This document shows, piece after piece, positions 10,085 through 19,381 of a DNA stretch of 64,000 bases. The DNA is from Mycobacterium florentinum (GTDB lineage: Bacteria > Actinomycetota > Actinomycetes > Mycobacteriales > Mycobacteriaceae). The position numbers and the translations under genes are program-made. The notes below the pieces were generated by a model, which saw only the letters and a list, made by a program, of their open reading frames with translations, was not told where the DNA came from and searched no databases. Location of the stretch: positions 2,232,001-2,296,000 of the forward strand of contig NZ_AP022576.1 of the NCBI RefSeq assembly GCF_010730355.1. Reading direction: 5' to 3'. The first letter of the stretch is position 1; each line of letters begins with the position of its first letter.

Positions 10085-10879
10085 TTGTACCTTCACGTCC
10101 GTAACATCGGCATCATCAGAAACACACTCGACGATCGCAACGGCCTAGCTTGTGGCCCCGGCCACGACTACCCCGATGACGACTACGACGGAGCCGACTA
10201 CGACGGCTACGACGATGACGAGTACGCCGACGACGAGGACCACGAGGAGTACGAGGAGTACGACGAGCTCAAGGAGCTCCTCTGGCCCATCGGAGGCATG
10301 CGCCCGGCCGTCGCGGTGCTCGGTGCAGTAGTGGCGATCGGCGCGATCGCGACCGCGGTGATCATCAACAGCGGCGACAGCGCGTCGACGAAGGCCACCA
10401 TCGCGCCACCGGCTCCCACGACGGTGAGCGCCGCACCCCGGACCACCAGCCCGCCGAGCGCGTCACAGCGCCCGGCACCGAGCACCTCGCGGGCGCCGCA
10501 GCTACCACCGGAAACGGTCACCACCTTGGCGCCGCCGAGCGCGGCGCTGACGACTCCGCCGCTGGCCGTGCCGCCTCCCGCGGTCGTATCGCCCAGGGCC
10601 ACAGTCAATCCGAGCACCATCTACTACAGCGTGACCGGGACGAAGACGCTGCTGGATCTGGTGAACGTCGTCTACACCGACGCCCGTGGCTACCCGCAGA
10701 CCGAGTTCAATGTGTCGCTACCGTGGACGAAGGTGGTCGTGCTGAATCCGGGCGTGACGACCCAGTCCGTCGTCGCGACCAGCATCGTGGGCAAGCTCAA
10801 TTGCGCGATCGTCAACGCCTTGGGCCAGGTCGAGGTGGCGTCGGCCAACAACGCGAACCTGGCGACCTGCACCAAGTAG
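10085..10879 (+). CDS. Acidic single-pass membrane protein with MmpS-like domain
   Basis: About 264 residues from a TTG at 10085; the start is uncertain because no good ribosome binding site or ATG precedes the acidic region. The layout is a very acidic Asp/Tyr/Glu-rich cytoplasmic segment (residues about 28-62), one membrane helix (about 72-93, VAVLGAVVAIGAIATAVI), a Pro/Thr/Ser-rich linker (about 100-175) and a C-terminal domain like MmpS proteins (YYSVTGTKTLLDLVN ... LPWTKVVV). MmpS proteins are periplasmic partners of MmpL transporters, but no mmpL is nearby. It resembles Rv3209. Confidence 0.75.
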   Translation: MYLHVRNIGIIRNTLDDRNGLACGPGHDYPDDDYDGADYDGYDDDEYADDEDHEEYEEYDELKELLWPIGGMRPAVAVLGAVVAIGAIATAVIINSGDSASTKATIAPPAPTTVSAAPRTTSPPSASQRPAPSTSRAPQLPPETVTTLAPPSAALTTPPLAVPPPAVVSPRATVNPSTIYYSVTGTKTLLDLVNVVYTDARGYPQTEFNVSLPWTKVVVLNPGVTTQSVVATSIVGKLNCAIVNALGQVEVASANNANLATCTK

Positions 10880-10882
10880 GAC

Positions 10883-11578
10883 TCAGCTCAGACCGAGCTC
10901 GCGCATCCGCCGGTCGTGGGTTTGCTGCAGACGCTCGAAAAACGCGCCGAGCTGACCCAGGCCGCCGGCACCCGACAACACCAGGTCGACCAGCTCGTCA
11001 TGATCGGCCAGCAGATATTGGGCCTGGGTGATGGCTTCGCCGTACAGCCGGCGGGCCCAGAGCGCCAGCCGGCTGCGCTGTTTGCCGCTGGCGGTCACCG
11101 CGGCACGGACTTCGGCGACGACGAACTGCGAGTGCCCGGTTTCCGACAGGGCCGCGCGCACCACGTCGGCCACCTCGTCGGGCAGCCCGCCGGCGATCTC
11201 GAGGTAGAGGTCGGCGGCCAGCGCGTCACCGACATAGGTCTTCACCAGTGCTTCCAGCCAGGTGCTGGGCATCGTCAGCCGGTGGTAGTTCTCGATCGCG
11301 GAGACATACCTCGACATCGCCGAAACGACGTCGACGCCCCGCTTTTCCAGGGCATCGTGGAGCAGCTCGTAGTGCTTCATCTCGGCGGCCGCCATGCTCG
11401 CCATCGAGATCCGTCCCCGCAGGTCAGGGGCCATACGGGCCTCGTCGGTCAGCCGGTAAAACGCGGCCACCTCGCCATAGGCGAGCACCGCGAACAGCTC
11501 GTTGACGCCCGGATGTTCCGCGGTCAGTCCTACGGAAGGCGAATCGTCTACTCGGTCGGCAGAGGAGGCCGAAGTCAT
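10883..11578 (-). CDS. Ferritin-like (MiaE_2-type) helical protein
   Basis: About 231 residues from ATG 11578 (MTSASSADR); an ATG two codons upstream is also possible. It is mostly helical with ferritin-like diiron-type features: FAVLAYGEVAAFYRL, then AEMKHYELL and, later, ALSETGHSQF. This matches the family related to the tRNA hydroxylase MiaE, but the tRNA substrate is not established in mycobacteria. It corresponds to Rv3210c. The gene is convergent with the MmpS-like gene (3-base gap) and divergent from rhlE. Cytoplasmic. Confidence 0.8.
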   Translation of the reverse strand: MTSASSADRVDDSPSVGLTAEHPGVNELFAVLAYGEVAAFYRLTDEARMAPDLRGRISMASMAAAEMKHYELLHDALEKRGVDVVSAMSRYVSAIENYHRLTMPSTWLEALVKTYVGDALAADLYLEIAGGLPDEVADVVRAALSETGHSQFVVAEVRAAVTASGKQRSRLALWARRLYGEAITQAQYLLADHDELVDLVLSGAGGLGQLGAFFERLQQTHDRRMRELGLS

Positions 11579-11830
11579 GGGCATCACTGTAGTCGGCGGA
11601 CCTGGAAGAAGATGGGTGTGAGCTGTCGACCAGCTATCATGCAGATAGATAGCGGCTGTATTTCTTCAGACCGGCGCTATCGGCGAAATGTGCGTGCACC
11701 GCTGGCCCGCCCAAATCTCAGCAGGGCCTGGCGACTCGGAGACGTATTCGGAGTCGGAACTCGTGCGCGCGTGACCGCGACAGAGAACCGACCAAATCGA
11801 ATAAGTCACCGAAAGGTACATCACTCACGC

Positions 11831-13336
11831 ATGACTGCATTGACAAGCAAAACTGAACCGACATTTGCCGCGCTCGGCGTCCGCGAAGAAATAGTCCGGG
11901 CCCTCGCCGAAAAGGGCATCGAGCACGCCTTTGCCATCCAGGAGCTCACCCTCCCGATGGCGCTGGCCGGCGACGACGTGATCGGCCAGGCCCGCACCGG
12001 TATGGGCAAGACCCTCGCGTTTGGCGTCCCGCTGCTGCAGCGCATCACCAACGGCGTCGGCGCACGGCCGCTCAACGGCACGCCGCGCGCCCTGATCGTG
12101 GTGCCCACCCGCGAACTCTGCCTCCAGGTCACCGAGGACCTGGCCGCCGCCGCCAAGCATCTGACCGCCGACGAAGGCCGCCGCCTGTCGGTGGTGTCGA
12201 TCTACGGCGGACGGGCCTACGAACCCCAGATCGACGCGCTGCGCACCGGTGCCGACGTCGTGGTGGGCACCCCGGGCCGGCTGCTCGACCTCTCCCAGCA
12301 GGGGCACCTGCAGCTGGGCGGGCTGTCGGTGCTGGTCCTCGACGAGGCCGACGAAATGCTGGACCTGGGCTTCTTGCCGGACATCGAGCGCATCCTGCGC
12401 CAGATCCCGGCCGACCGGCAGTCGATGCTGTTCTCGGCGACCATGCCGGACCCGATCATCACGCTGGCCCGCACCTTCATGGTGCAGCCCACCCACATCC
12501 GCGCCGAGGCGCCGCACTCGGCGGCCACCCACGACACCACCGAGCAGTTCGTCTTCCGCGCCCACGCGCTGGACAAGGTGGAGATGGTCAGCCGGATCCT
12601 GCAGGCCGACGGCCGCGGCGCGACGATGATCTTCACCCGCACCAAGCGCACCGCGCAGAAGGTCGCCGACGAGCTGGCCGAGCGCGGCTTCAAGGTCGGC
12701 GCCGTGCACGGCGACCTCGGGCAGATCGCCCGCGAGAAGGCACTCAAGGCGTTCCGCAACGGCGACGTCGACGTGCTGGTGGCCACCGACGTCGCGGCCC
12801 GCGGCATCGACATCGACGACATCACCCACGTAATCAACTACCAGATCCCCGAGGACGAGCAGGCCTACGTGCACCGGATCGGCCGTACCGGTCGCGCCGG
12901 GAAGACCGGTATCGCCGTCACCCTGGTCGACTGGGATGAACTGCCGCGCTGGACGGCGATCGACAAGGCGCTGAACCTGGGCTCCCCCGATCCGGCCGAG
13001 ACCTACTCCAACTCGCCGCACCTGTACACCGAGCTGGGCATTCCGACCGAGGCCACCGGGACGGTCGGCACGCCGCGGAAGTCGCCGGTCAAGCGCCGCG
13101 AAACCGACCGCGGCGCGCCTGCGGAGAAGCCGGCGCGCGCCCGCCCGGCCAACCGGCGCCGCCGCACCCGCGGTGGCCAGCCGGTGAGCGGCCACCCGGC
13201 CGGCAACGGCAGCGACGGCGAATCCGCCGCGGAGTCGCCGTCGGACTCGGCGTCCGGCAATGGCACCAACGGCAATGCCAACCGTCGCCGCCGTCGCCGC
13301 CGCAAGCCGGCGGAAGCCACCACGCACGCCAACTGA
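11831..13336 (+). CDS. rhlE: RhlE, DEAD-box RNA helicase
   Basis: A 501-residue DEAD-box helicase. Motifs: QARTGMGKT (Walker A, about 53-61), PTRELCLQV, GTPGR, DEAD at about 171-174, SATMP near 202, ATDVAARGIDI and HRIGRTGRAG. After residue about 415 the tail is Arg/Lys-rich low complexity (NRRRRTRGG, NRRRRRRRKP), typical of RNA-binding extensions. Mycobacterial RhlE (Rv3211) is linked to RNA turnover. The ATG at 11831 follows a leader of up to 250 bases with no other ORF; AAAGG lies about 12 bases upstream. The next gene starts 14 bases downstream. Confidence 0.94.
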   Translation: MTALTSKTEPTFAALGVREEIVRALAEKGIEHAFAIQELTLPMALAGDDVIGQARTGMGKTLAFGVPLLQRITNGVGARPLNGTPRALIVVPTRELCLQVTEDLAAAAKHLTADEGRRLSVVSIYGGRAYEPQIDALRTGADVVVGTPGRLLDLSQQGHLQLGGLSVLVLDEADEMLDLGFLPDIERILRQIPADRQSMLFSATMPDPIITLARTFMVQPTHIRAEAPHSAATHDTTEQFVFRAHALDKVEMVSRILQADGRGATMIFTRTKRTAQKVADELAERGFKVGAVHGDLGQIAREKALKAFRNGDVDVLVATDVAARGIDIDDITHVINYQIPEDEQAYVHRIGRTGRAGKTGIAVTLVDWDELPRWTAIDKALNLGSPDPAETYSNSPHLYTELGIPTEATGTVGTPRKSPVKRRETDRGAPAEKPARARPANRRRRTRGGQPVSGHPAGNGSDGESAAESPSDSASGNGTNGNANRRRRRRRKPAEATTHAN

Positions 13337-13350
13337 GCCAACACCCAGGC

Positions 13351-14571
13351 ATGGTCAAACCCGAACGCCGGACCAAAGGCGATCTGTTGGCCGCCGCGGC
13401 GATCGCGGTCGTCGTCGCCGCCACGGCGTCGCTGATCTGGTGGACCAGCGATGCCCGGGCCACCATCAGCCGGCCCGCCGCGACGCCGGCGCCCAACCCG
13501 ACCTTGGCCAAGCAGGTGCCGGCCAGCCTGAAGCAGCTGTGGACGGCCCCCAGCGCCGCCACCACGGCACCGGTGATCGTGGGCGGGACCGTGGCCACCG
13601 GCGACGGCCGACAGGTGGACGGGCGCGACGCCGGCACCGGCCAGACGCGCTGGAGCTACTCCCGCGACGCCGACTTGTGCGGCCTGTCCTGGGTCTACCA
13701 CTACGCGGTCGCGGTGTACCGCGACGACCGCGGTTGCGGTCAGGTCAGCACCGTCGACGGGTCCACCGGTCGCCGCGGGGCCGCCCGCAGTAGCTACGCC
13801 GACCCGCAGGTGCACCTGTCCTCCGACGGCACGACGGTGTTGTCGGCCGGCAACACGCGCCTGGAACTGTGGCGTTCGGACATGGTCCGGATGCTTGCCT
13901 ACGGCGAGACCGACGCCCGGGTGAAACCGTCGTCGCGGGGCCTGCACTCGGGATGCAAGCTGTACTCGGCGGCGGCCAGCTCGTTGCAGGTTTCGGTGCT
14001 GGAGAAATGCGCCAACCAGGCCGATTTGCGGCTCGCTCTGCTGCGCCCCGGCAAGGAAGACGACGAGCCGTCGCAGCATCTGGTCTCCGAGCCCGGAATC
14101 GGGGTGAACTCGGGTGCCCGCGTGCTGACCGTCTGGCAGAGCAACACGGCCGTGTATCTGCCCGGAACAGCCGGCGCGCAGCCCAGGGTCGACGTGATCG
14201 ATGAAATGGGCACCACGGTGGCGAGCGCGCTGCTGCCCAAGCCGCCGTCGAATTCGGCGGTGTCGCAAGCGGGCAACCTGATGACGTGGTGGACCGGCGA
14301 TTCCGTTCTGGTTTTCGACGCGAGCAGTCTGAACCTGCGCTACACCATCGCCGCGGGCGACACGACGGTCCCGTTGGGCCCCGGCACCATGATGGCGGGC
14401 AAGCTGCTCATCCCGGTCACCGGCGCGATCGGCGTCTATGACCCCATGACTGGAGCCAACGAGCGCTACATTCCGGTGGACCGGGCGCCGAGCAATCGCG
14501 CCGTCGTCCCGGCCGTGTCGGGCTCGCGGGTGTTCGAGCAGCGCGGTGACACCGTGGTTGCCCTGGGCTAG
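13351..14571 (+). CDS. Membrane-anchored beta-propeller-like protein
   Basis: A 406-residue protein with an N-terminal membrane helix (about 12-33, LAAAAIAVVVAATASLIWW) and a large extracytoplasmic region rich in short strands and Trp/Gly turns, such as DGRDAGTGQTRWSYSRDA and GDSVLVFDASSLNLRY. These resemble PQQ-type propeller blades. Cys residues at DLCGL, RGCGQ, SGCKL and EKCAN may pair in the oxidising exterior. It corresponds to Rv3212, a conserved protein of uncertain role. It sits 14 bases after rhlE and converges on the ParA-like gene. Confidence 0.78.
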   Translation: MVKPERRTKGDLLAAAAIAVVVAATASLIWWTSDARATISRPAATPAPNPTLAKQVPASLKQLWTAPSAATTAPVIVGGTVATGDGRQVDGRDAGTGQTRWSYSRDADLCGLSWVYHYAVAVYRDDRGCGQVSTVDGSTGRRGAARSSYADPQVHLSSDGTTVLSAGNTRLELWRSDMVRMLAYGETDARVKPSSRGLHSGCKLYSAAASSLQVSVLEKCANQADLRLALLRPGKEDDEPSQHLVSEPGIGVNSGARVLTVWQSNTAVYLPGTAGAQPRVDVIDEMGTTVASALLPKPPSNSAVSQAGNLMTWWTGDSVLVFDASSLNLRYTIAAGDTTVPLGPGTMMAGKLLIPVTGAIGVYDPMTGANERYIPVDRAPSNRAVVPAVSGSRVFEQRGDTVVALG

Positions 14572-14585
14572 ACCCCGGCCCGGTG

Positions 14586-15395
14586 CTACGCCTCGACCGC
14601 GAAGGTCGGCAGCGGTTTGCCGGACTTCCAGTGCTTGATCAACGCCTGCGCCAGCGTGGAGTAGGCCACCGCGCCCTTGTTCTTGCGCCCGGACATCACC
14701 GATGAGCCCGACGCGCTGGCCTCGGCGAAGCGCACGGTGCGCGGGATCGGCGGCGCGAGCACCGGCAAGTCGTAGCGGTCCGCGACATCGAGCAGCACAT
14801 CGCGGGTGTGGGTGGTTCGCGAGTCGTACAACGTCGGCAATGCACCCAGCAGCCGCAGCTTCGGGTTGGTGATCTGCTGGACATCGGCGACGGTGCGCAG
14901 GAATTGGCCGACGCCGCGATGGGCCAGCGTCTCGCACTGCAACGGCACGATCACCTCGTCGGCGGCCGTCAGCCCGTTGAGGGTGAGCACGCCGAGCGAC
15001 GGCGGGCAGTCGATGATGACCACGTCGAATTGGTCGGCGACTTTGGCCAGTGCGCGCTTGAGCGCGTACTCACGGCCGGCCCGCATCAGCAGCATCGCCT
15101 CGGCGCCCGCCAAGTCAATGTTGGCCGGCAGCAGCGTCATTCCCTCCATCGTGGTGACCAGGGCGGCGCTCGGTTCGATCTCACCGAGCAGCACCTCGTG
15201 CACCGACGCCGGCAACTTGTCGGGATCTTGACCGAGCGAGAACGTCAGGCAACCCTGCGGATCGAGGTCGACAAGCAATACTCGCCGTCCTTTTTCCACC
15301 ATCGCCGCGCCCAGCGAGGCAACCGTCGTCGTCTTGGCGACGCCACCCTTCTGGTTGGCTACCGCCAATATGCGCGCTTCACTCACACCTGCCAT
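14586..15395 (-). CDS. ParA/Soj-family ATPase
   Basis: A 269-residue deviant-Walker ATPase: NQKGGVAKTTT (Walker A with the signature Lys), LLVDLDPQG and VVIIDCPPSLG. Family members move or position cargo (chromosome, plasmid or protein clusters). No parB partner or parS site is nearby, so this is an orphan ParA, matching Rv3213c rather than the oriC-linked ParA. ATG at 15395 is used; a GTG three codons later is possible. It faces the phosphatase gene divergently with 66 bases between. Confidence 0.87.
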   Translation of the reverse strand: MAGVSEARILAVANQKGGVAKTTTVASLGAAMVEKGRRVLLVDLDPQGCLTFSLGQDPDKLPASVHEVLLGEIEPSAALVTTMEGMTLLPANIDLAGAEAMLLMRAGREYALKRALAKVADQFDVVIIDCPPSLGVLTLNGLTAADEVIVPLQCETLAHRGVGQFLRTVADVQQITNPKLRLLGALPTLYDSRTTHTRDVLLDVADRYDLPVLAPPIPRTVRFAEASASGSSVMSGRKNKGAVAYSTLAQALIKHWKSGKPLPTFAVEA

Positions 15396-15461
15396 CCTGG
15401 CACGTTCCGGGCCGGGAGCTAAGGACGACCGCCCCGCAAGTCTGGGGCAGAATCACTCGAC

Positions 15462-16058
15462 ATGGGCTTGCACAACCACCGACTGGTCCTACTCCGCCAT
15501 GGCGAGACCGAGTGGTCAAAATCCGGCCAGCACACCGGCCGGACCGATATCGACCTGACCGAAAACGGCCGAACGCAGGCCAAGCTGTCTGGCACCGTGC
15601 TCAGCGGGCTGGGCCTGGACAATCCACTGGTGATCAGCAGCCCGCGCACACGCGCCAGGGTCACCGCCGACTTGGCGGGCCTGACCGTCGACGAGGTCTC
15701 GCCGCTGCTCGCCGAATGGGATTACGGCGAATACGAAGGCGTCACAACCGAAACGATCCGCGAAACGGTGCCCGACTGGCTGGTGTGGACGCACGGCTGC
15801 CCCGGCGGTGAGAGCGTCGCGCAGGTCAGCGACCGCGCCGACGCGGCGATCGCGCTGGCGTACCAATACATGGAATCGCGTGACGTGGTGTTCGTCAGCC
15901 ACGGTCACTTCTCCCGCGCGGTGATCACGCGCTGGGTCGAACTGCCGCTGATCGAGGGCCGCCGATTCGGCATGCGCACCGCCTCGGTCGCGATGTGCGG
16001 CTTCGAGCATGGGGCACAGCAGCTTCTCGCCCTCGGGCTGACCGGTCAGACGGTGTGA
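15462..16058 (+). CDS. gpm2: Histidine phosphatase (Gpm2/Rv3214-like)
   Basis: A 198-residue histidine phosphatase-superfamily enzyme: LLRHGETEWS with catalytic His 13, and the second His in VSHGHFSRAV. Although named for phosphoglycerate mutase, the short length and the characterised M. tuberculosis homologue point to a general acid phosphatase. GTGA overlap with entC and a second overlap further on make a three-gene translationally coupled operon (phosphatase, entC, acetyltransferase). Confidence 0.87.
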   Translation: MGLHNHRLVLLRHGETEWSKSGQHTGRTDIDLTENGRTQAKLSGTVLSGLGLDNPLVISSPRTRARVTADLAGLTVDEVSPLLAEWDYGEYEGVTTETIRETVPDWLVWTHGCPGGESVAQVSDRADAAIALAYQYMESRDVVFVSHGHFSRAVITRWVELPLIEGRRFGMRTASVAMCGFEHGAQQLLALGLTGQTV

Positions 16059-17155
16059 GCTCGGTCGAACCGCCGTTCGCACTGTGCGGCCCGCGAGGCA
16101 CCCTGATCGGCGAGGGCGTGCGGACGCGCTACCGCGACGTGGGCGCCGCACAGGCCGCGCTGATCTCGGGGTCGGCTCCAATAGTGTTGGGCGCGTTGCC
16201 TTTTGATGTGCAACGACCCGCAGCATTGCTGGTGCCCCAGACGGTGTCGCGCAGCGTCGGGGCGCCCGACTGGCCGACGGACCCGCTACCCGGCGTGCGC
16301 ATCGTCGCCGCGATCCCGCCGCCGGCCGACTACCGCGCCCGGATCAGCCGCGCCCGCGATGAGCTGAGGGCACCGAACACGTCACTGAGCAAGGTGGTGC
16401 TGGCCCGGGCTTTGCAACTGACCGCCGACGACGCGCTGGACGCCCGCGTCATTCTGCGCCGCCTGGCGGCCAACGATCCGGCGGCCTACTGCTACCTGGC
16501 CGACCTGACCGCTGCCGGCCCCGAGTACGCGGGCGCGGCACTGGTGGGCGCGAGCCCGGAGCTGCTGGTCGCCCGCTCCGGCGACCGGGTGAGCTGCCAG
16601 CCGTTCGCGGGTTCGGCTCCACGCGCGGCGGATCCGCAACGCGATGCCGCCAACGGCGCCGCGCTGGCCGCGTCCGCCAAGGACCGCCACGAGCATCAGC
16701 TGGTCATCGACACGATGCGGGCCGCGCTGGAACCGCTGTGCGACGAGCTGACCATCGCACCCGAGCCGCAGTTGAGCCGCACCGCCGCGGTATGGCATCT
16801 GTGCACACCGATCAGCGGCCGGCTGCGCGATAAGTCAACCACCGCAATCGATTTGGCGCTGGCATTGCATCCCACGCCGGCGGTCGGAGGGGTACCGGCC
16901 AAGGCCGCATCGGAATTGATCGCCGAACTCGAAGGCGACCGCGGTTTCTATGCCGGCGCGGTGGGCTGGTGCGATGCCAGCGGCGACGGCTACTGGGTGG
17001 TGTCCATCCGCTGTGCGCAGCTGTCGGCCGATCGCCGCGCCGCGCTGGCCCGCGCCGGCGGCGGCATTGTCGCGGAATCCGATCCCGATGCCGAAGTTGA
17101 CGAAACCACAACGAAATTCGCCACGATACTTAACGCGCTGGGAGTTGAGCAGTGA
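16055..17155 (+). CDS. entC: EntC-type isochorismate synthase
   Basis: A 366-residue chorismate-binding enzyme from GTG 16055, overlapping the upstream stop by four bases. Family motifs: LSKVVLARAL, GASPELLV, QPFAGSAPR, TPISGRL, LHPTPAVGG and GFYAGAVGW. It converts chorismate to isochorismate. Mycobacteria make mycobactin salicylate through MbtI, so this enzyme more likely feeds menaquinone synthesis, but that is inference. It matches Rv3215. Confidence 0.88.
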   Translation: MSSVEPPFALCGPRGTLIGEGVRTRYRDVGAAQAALISGSAPIVLGALPFDVQRPAALLVPQTVSRSVGAPDWPTDPLPGVRIVAAIPPPADYRARISRARDELRAPNTSLSKVVLARALQLTADDALDARVILRRLAANDPAAYCYLADLTAAGPEYAGAALVGASPELLVARSGDRVSCQPFAGSAPRAADPQRDAANGAALAASAKDRHEHQLVIDTMRAALEPLCDELTIAPEPQLSRTAAVWHLCTPISGRLRDKSTTAIDLALALHPTPAVGGVPAKAASELIAELEGDRGFYAGAVGWCDASGDGYWVVSIRCAQLSADRRAALARAGGGIVAESDPDAEVDETTTKFATILNALGVEQ

Positions 17156-17634
17156 GCGAAACCATCCGTCGCGCCAGACCCGAAGATGCGGCCGCCATTA
17201 CCGACATGATCCACGCGCTGGCCGAATTCGAGCACGCCGCCGACGAATGCACCGTCACCGAAAACCAAATCTCCACAGCACTTTTCGGCAACTCGCCGAT
17301 CGCATATGGACATGTCGCCGAAGTCGACGGCGAGATCGCCGCGATGGCGCTGTGGTTCATCAACTTCTCCACCTGGGACGGCGTCGGGGGCGTCTACCTC
17401 GAAGATCTGTTCGTACGGCCCGGATTTCGCCGTCGCGGCCTGGCCCGCGCACTGCTGGCAACCCTGGCGGCCGAATGCGTCGACAACGGCTACACGCGGT
17501 TGTCGTGGGCGGTGCTGAACTGGAACGCCGACGCGATCGCGCTGTACGACGAGATCGGCGGGCAACCACAACGAGAGTGGACCACCTACCGGCTGTCCGG
17601 GTCGGCACTGTCCGAGCTGGCCGGCCCGCGCTGA
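17152..17634 (+). CDS. GNAT-family N-acetyltransferase
   Basis: A 160-residue GNAT protein. The acetyl-CoA-binding core is LEDLFVRPGFRRRGLARALL, followed by a NWNADAIALYDEIGG motif typical of the spermidine/diamine-type group. GTG 17152 overlaps the entC stop by four bases. It corresponds to Rv3216. The substrate is not predictable; the family resemblance suggests a small amine or amino-acid derivative. Its 3' end overlaps the convergent membrane-protein gene by 49 bases. Confidence 0.87.
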   Translation: MSETIRRARPEDAAAITDMIHALAEFEHAADECTVTENQISTALFGNSPIAYGHVAEVDGEIAAMALWFINFSTWDGVGGVYLEDLFVRPGFRRRGLARALLATLAAECVDNGYTRLSWAVLNWNADAIALYDEIGGQPQREWTTYRLSGSALSELAGPR

Positions 17635-18041
17635 TCGGCCCCGGCGACCCAGCGCAGCGCCGAGGGACTGAAGAGCAGGAGCAATGCCGTCAGCGCCACG
17701 ACGGCCAGCGGTATGCCGAAGGCCGGCCGGTGCGAACCCACCGCGAGGTACCAGGCCACCGGCAACAGCAGCAGCTGGGTGAAGACCGCCAGCCCGCGTC
17801 CCCAGCGCCGGCCGACGACCAGTGCGCGGCCGGCGGCCAGCACCACGGCGCCGATCACCAGGAACCAGAGTGCGGTGCCCACACCGTTGACCACCCGTTG
17901 GTCGGCTCCGGCAATCGCGCGCACCACCAGGGCCACGGCCATCACCAGTGCGGCCAGGCCCTGCGCCGCGACGATGAATCCCGCGCGACGAACGGCCGAC
18001 GGGGGCGGCGGTACCTCCTGGTTGCGGGGGGCGCGGTTCAC
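17586..18041 (-). CDS. Small four-helix integral membrane protein
   Basis: A 151-residue protein from GTG 18041 (VNRAPRNQEVPPP). Four hydrophobic helices are visible: AGFIVAAQGLAALVMAVALV, ALWFLVIGAVVLAAGRALV, LAVFTQLLLLPVAWYLAV and PLAVVALTALLLLF. No catalytic or transport motif is recognised. It corresponds to Rv3217c, function unknown. The 49-base overlap with the acetyltransferase 3' end means both are read through shared DNA on opposite strands. Confidence 0.78.
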   Translation of the reverse strand: MNRAPRNQEVPPPPSAVRRAGFIVAAQGLAALVMAVALVVRAIAGADQRVVNGVGTALWFLVIGAVVLAAGRALVVGRRWGRGLAVFTQLLLLPVAWYLAVGSHRPAFGIPLAVVALTALLLLFSPSALRWVAGADQRGPASSDSADPDSR

Positions 18042-18132
18042 AGCGTCAGCGTAGCCACGCGCTACGCCCCACCCTCGCACCCGCGCTTCCCCCGCAGCGC
18101 GGCCTTAACCGCCCCGCATAAGCTCGTGCGTC

Positions 18133-19098
18133 ATGCGAGCCGTGCTGATCGTGAATCCCGCAGCCACGTCCACCACGCCCGCCGGCCGCGATCTGCTGGC
18201 GCATGCGCTCAAGAGCCGCCTCGACCTCACCGTCGAGCACACCAACCACCGCGGTCACGGGACCGAACTCGGTCGCGCGGCCGCCGAGAGCGGGGTGGAC
18301 CTGGTCGTCGTGCACGGCGGCGACGGCTCGGTGAGCGGAGTCGTCAACGGCATCCTGGGCCGTCCCGGCACGACGCCGCCGGCGCACGTCCCCGCGGTCG
18401 CGGTGGTACCAGGCGGATCGGCGAATGTGCTGGCCAGGTCGCTGGGAATCTCCCGGGACCCGGTCGCCGCCACCAACCAGCTGATCCAGCTGATCGACGA
18501 CTACCGCCGCCACCAGACCTGGCGACGCATCAGCCTGATCGACTGCGGCGAGCAGTACGCGGTGATTAACGCCGGAATGGGCGTCGATGCCGAGGTGGTC
18601 GCCGCGGTGGAGGCCCAGCGCAACAAGGGCGTCAAGGTCACGCCGCTGCGCTATTGGCGGGTCGCGGTGCCCGCCACGCTTCGCTACAGCCGCCGCGCGC
18701 CGGACATGACGCTGGAGCTACCCGGCCGTGATCCCGTCTCGGGCGTGCAGTTCGCCTGGGTCTCCAACACGACGCCGTGGACCTACAGCAACAGCCGGCC
18801 GATGGTGACCAACCCGGGCTGCAGCTTCGAGTCGGGCCTCGGGGTGTTCGCGGTCACGAGTTTGAAGGTGATTCCCACTCTTCGATTACTCCGTCAGATC
18901 CTGGCGAAGAACCCGAAGCCGGAAGCCAAACAACTTGTCCGCGATGACGACACACCTTGCCTGCGAATCACGTGCAGCGGCGAACCGGTCGCCAGCCAGT
19001 ACGACGGGGAGTACCTCGGCCCGCGCGATTCGATGACGTTCCGGGCGGTGCGCGATGTGCTTCCGGTGGCGGCGCCTCCGCAAAGCAAACCGTCCTGA
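18133..19098 (+). CDS. Diacylglycerol/lipid kinase-family protein
   Basis: A 321-residue DAGK-catalytic-domain protein: an IVNPAA start, the nucleotide loop VVHGGDGSVSGVVNG and VVPGGSANVLARSLGI. These are the conserved GGDG and PGG(S/T) motifs of YegS/DgkB-like kinases that phosphorylate lipids such as diacylglycerol or sphingosine-type alcohols at the inner membrane face. It corresponds to Rv3218. Which lipid is used is not clear. It is transcribed toward whiB1, 283 bases away. Confidence 0.83.
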   Translation: MRAVLIVNPAATSTTPAGRDLLAHALKSRLDLTVEHTNHRGHGTELGRAAAESGVDLVVVHGGDGSVSGVVNGILGRPGTTPPAHVPAVAVVPGGSANVLARSLGISRDPVAATNQLIQLIDDYRRHQTWRRISLIDCGEQYAVINAGMGVDAEVVAAVEAQRNKGVKVTPLRYWRVAVPATLRYSRRAPDMTLELPGRDPVSGVQFAWVSNTTPWTYSNSRPMVTNPGCSFESGLGVFAVTSLKVIPTLRLLRQILAKNPKPEAKQLVRDDDTPCLRITCSGEPVASQYDGEYLGPRDSMTFRAVRDVLPVAAPPQSKPS

Positions 19099-19204
19099 GC
19101 TGCGCAAACGCCGACCAAAACGGCCGGCTGAGCCGAAAATTCTCGGCAAGGTAATCGGCGAATGTAGTACAACGGAGTGAGGGCTTGACTAAGCCTTAAC
19201 CAAA

Positions 19205-19263
19205 GTGAGATAGCCCACGCACTAACTCACGCTATTGACATCTGTTGTGCCTGTGAAACGATC
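19205..19263 (+). promoter_or_regulatory. Candidate whiB1 promoter with CRP-type site
   Basis: GTGAGATAGCCCACG at 19205-19219 fits the mycobacterial CRP consensus GTGNNANNNNNCACA in all but the last base. Downstream is TTGACA at 19235-19240 as a possible -35; the -10 region around 19258-19263 is weak. whiB1 of M. tuberculosis is known to be controlled by the cAMP receptor protein Rv3676 at this position. The remaining leader to 19381 has no ORF. Confidence 0.6.
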
Positions 19264-19381
19264 GAAAGGTTGCATGCAGCGATTGTGGGGGTACCGAACG
19301 GACCCTTACTCATGCAAGCGTTAAGAGCCGAAGAATAACGCAAGTGCGCGATGCTGCGCACATAGTGAGGAGTAACTACTT

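Noticed and set aside
13003..14937. A 644-codon open frame on the minus strand across Rv3212-like and rhlE genes
   Set aside because: It is Arg/Gly/His-rich antisense sequence of high-GC genes and covers three well-supported genes in the correct frames.
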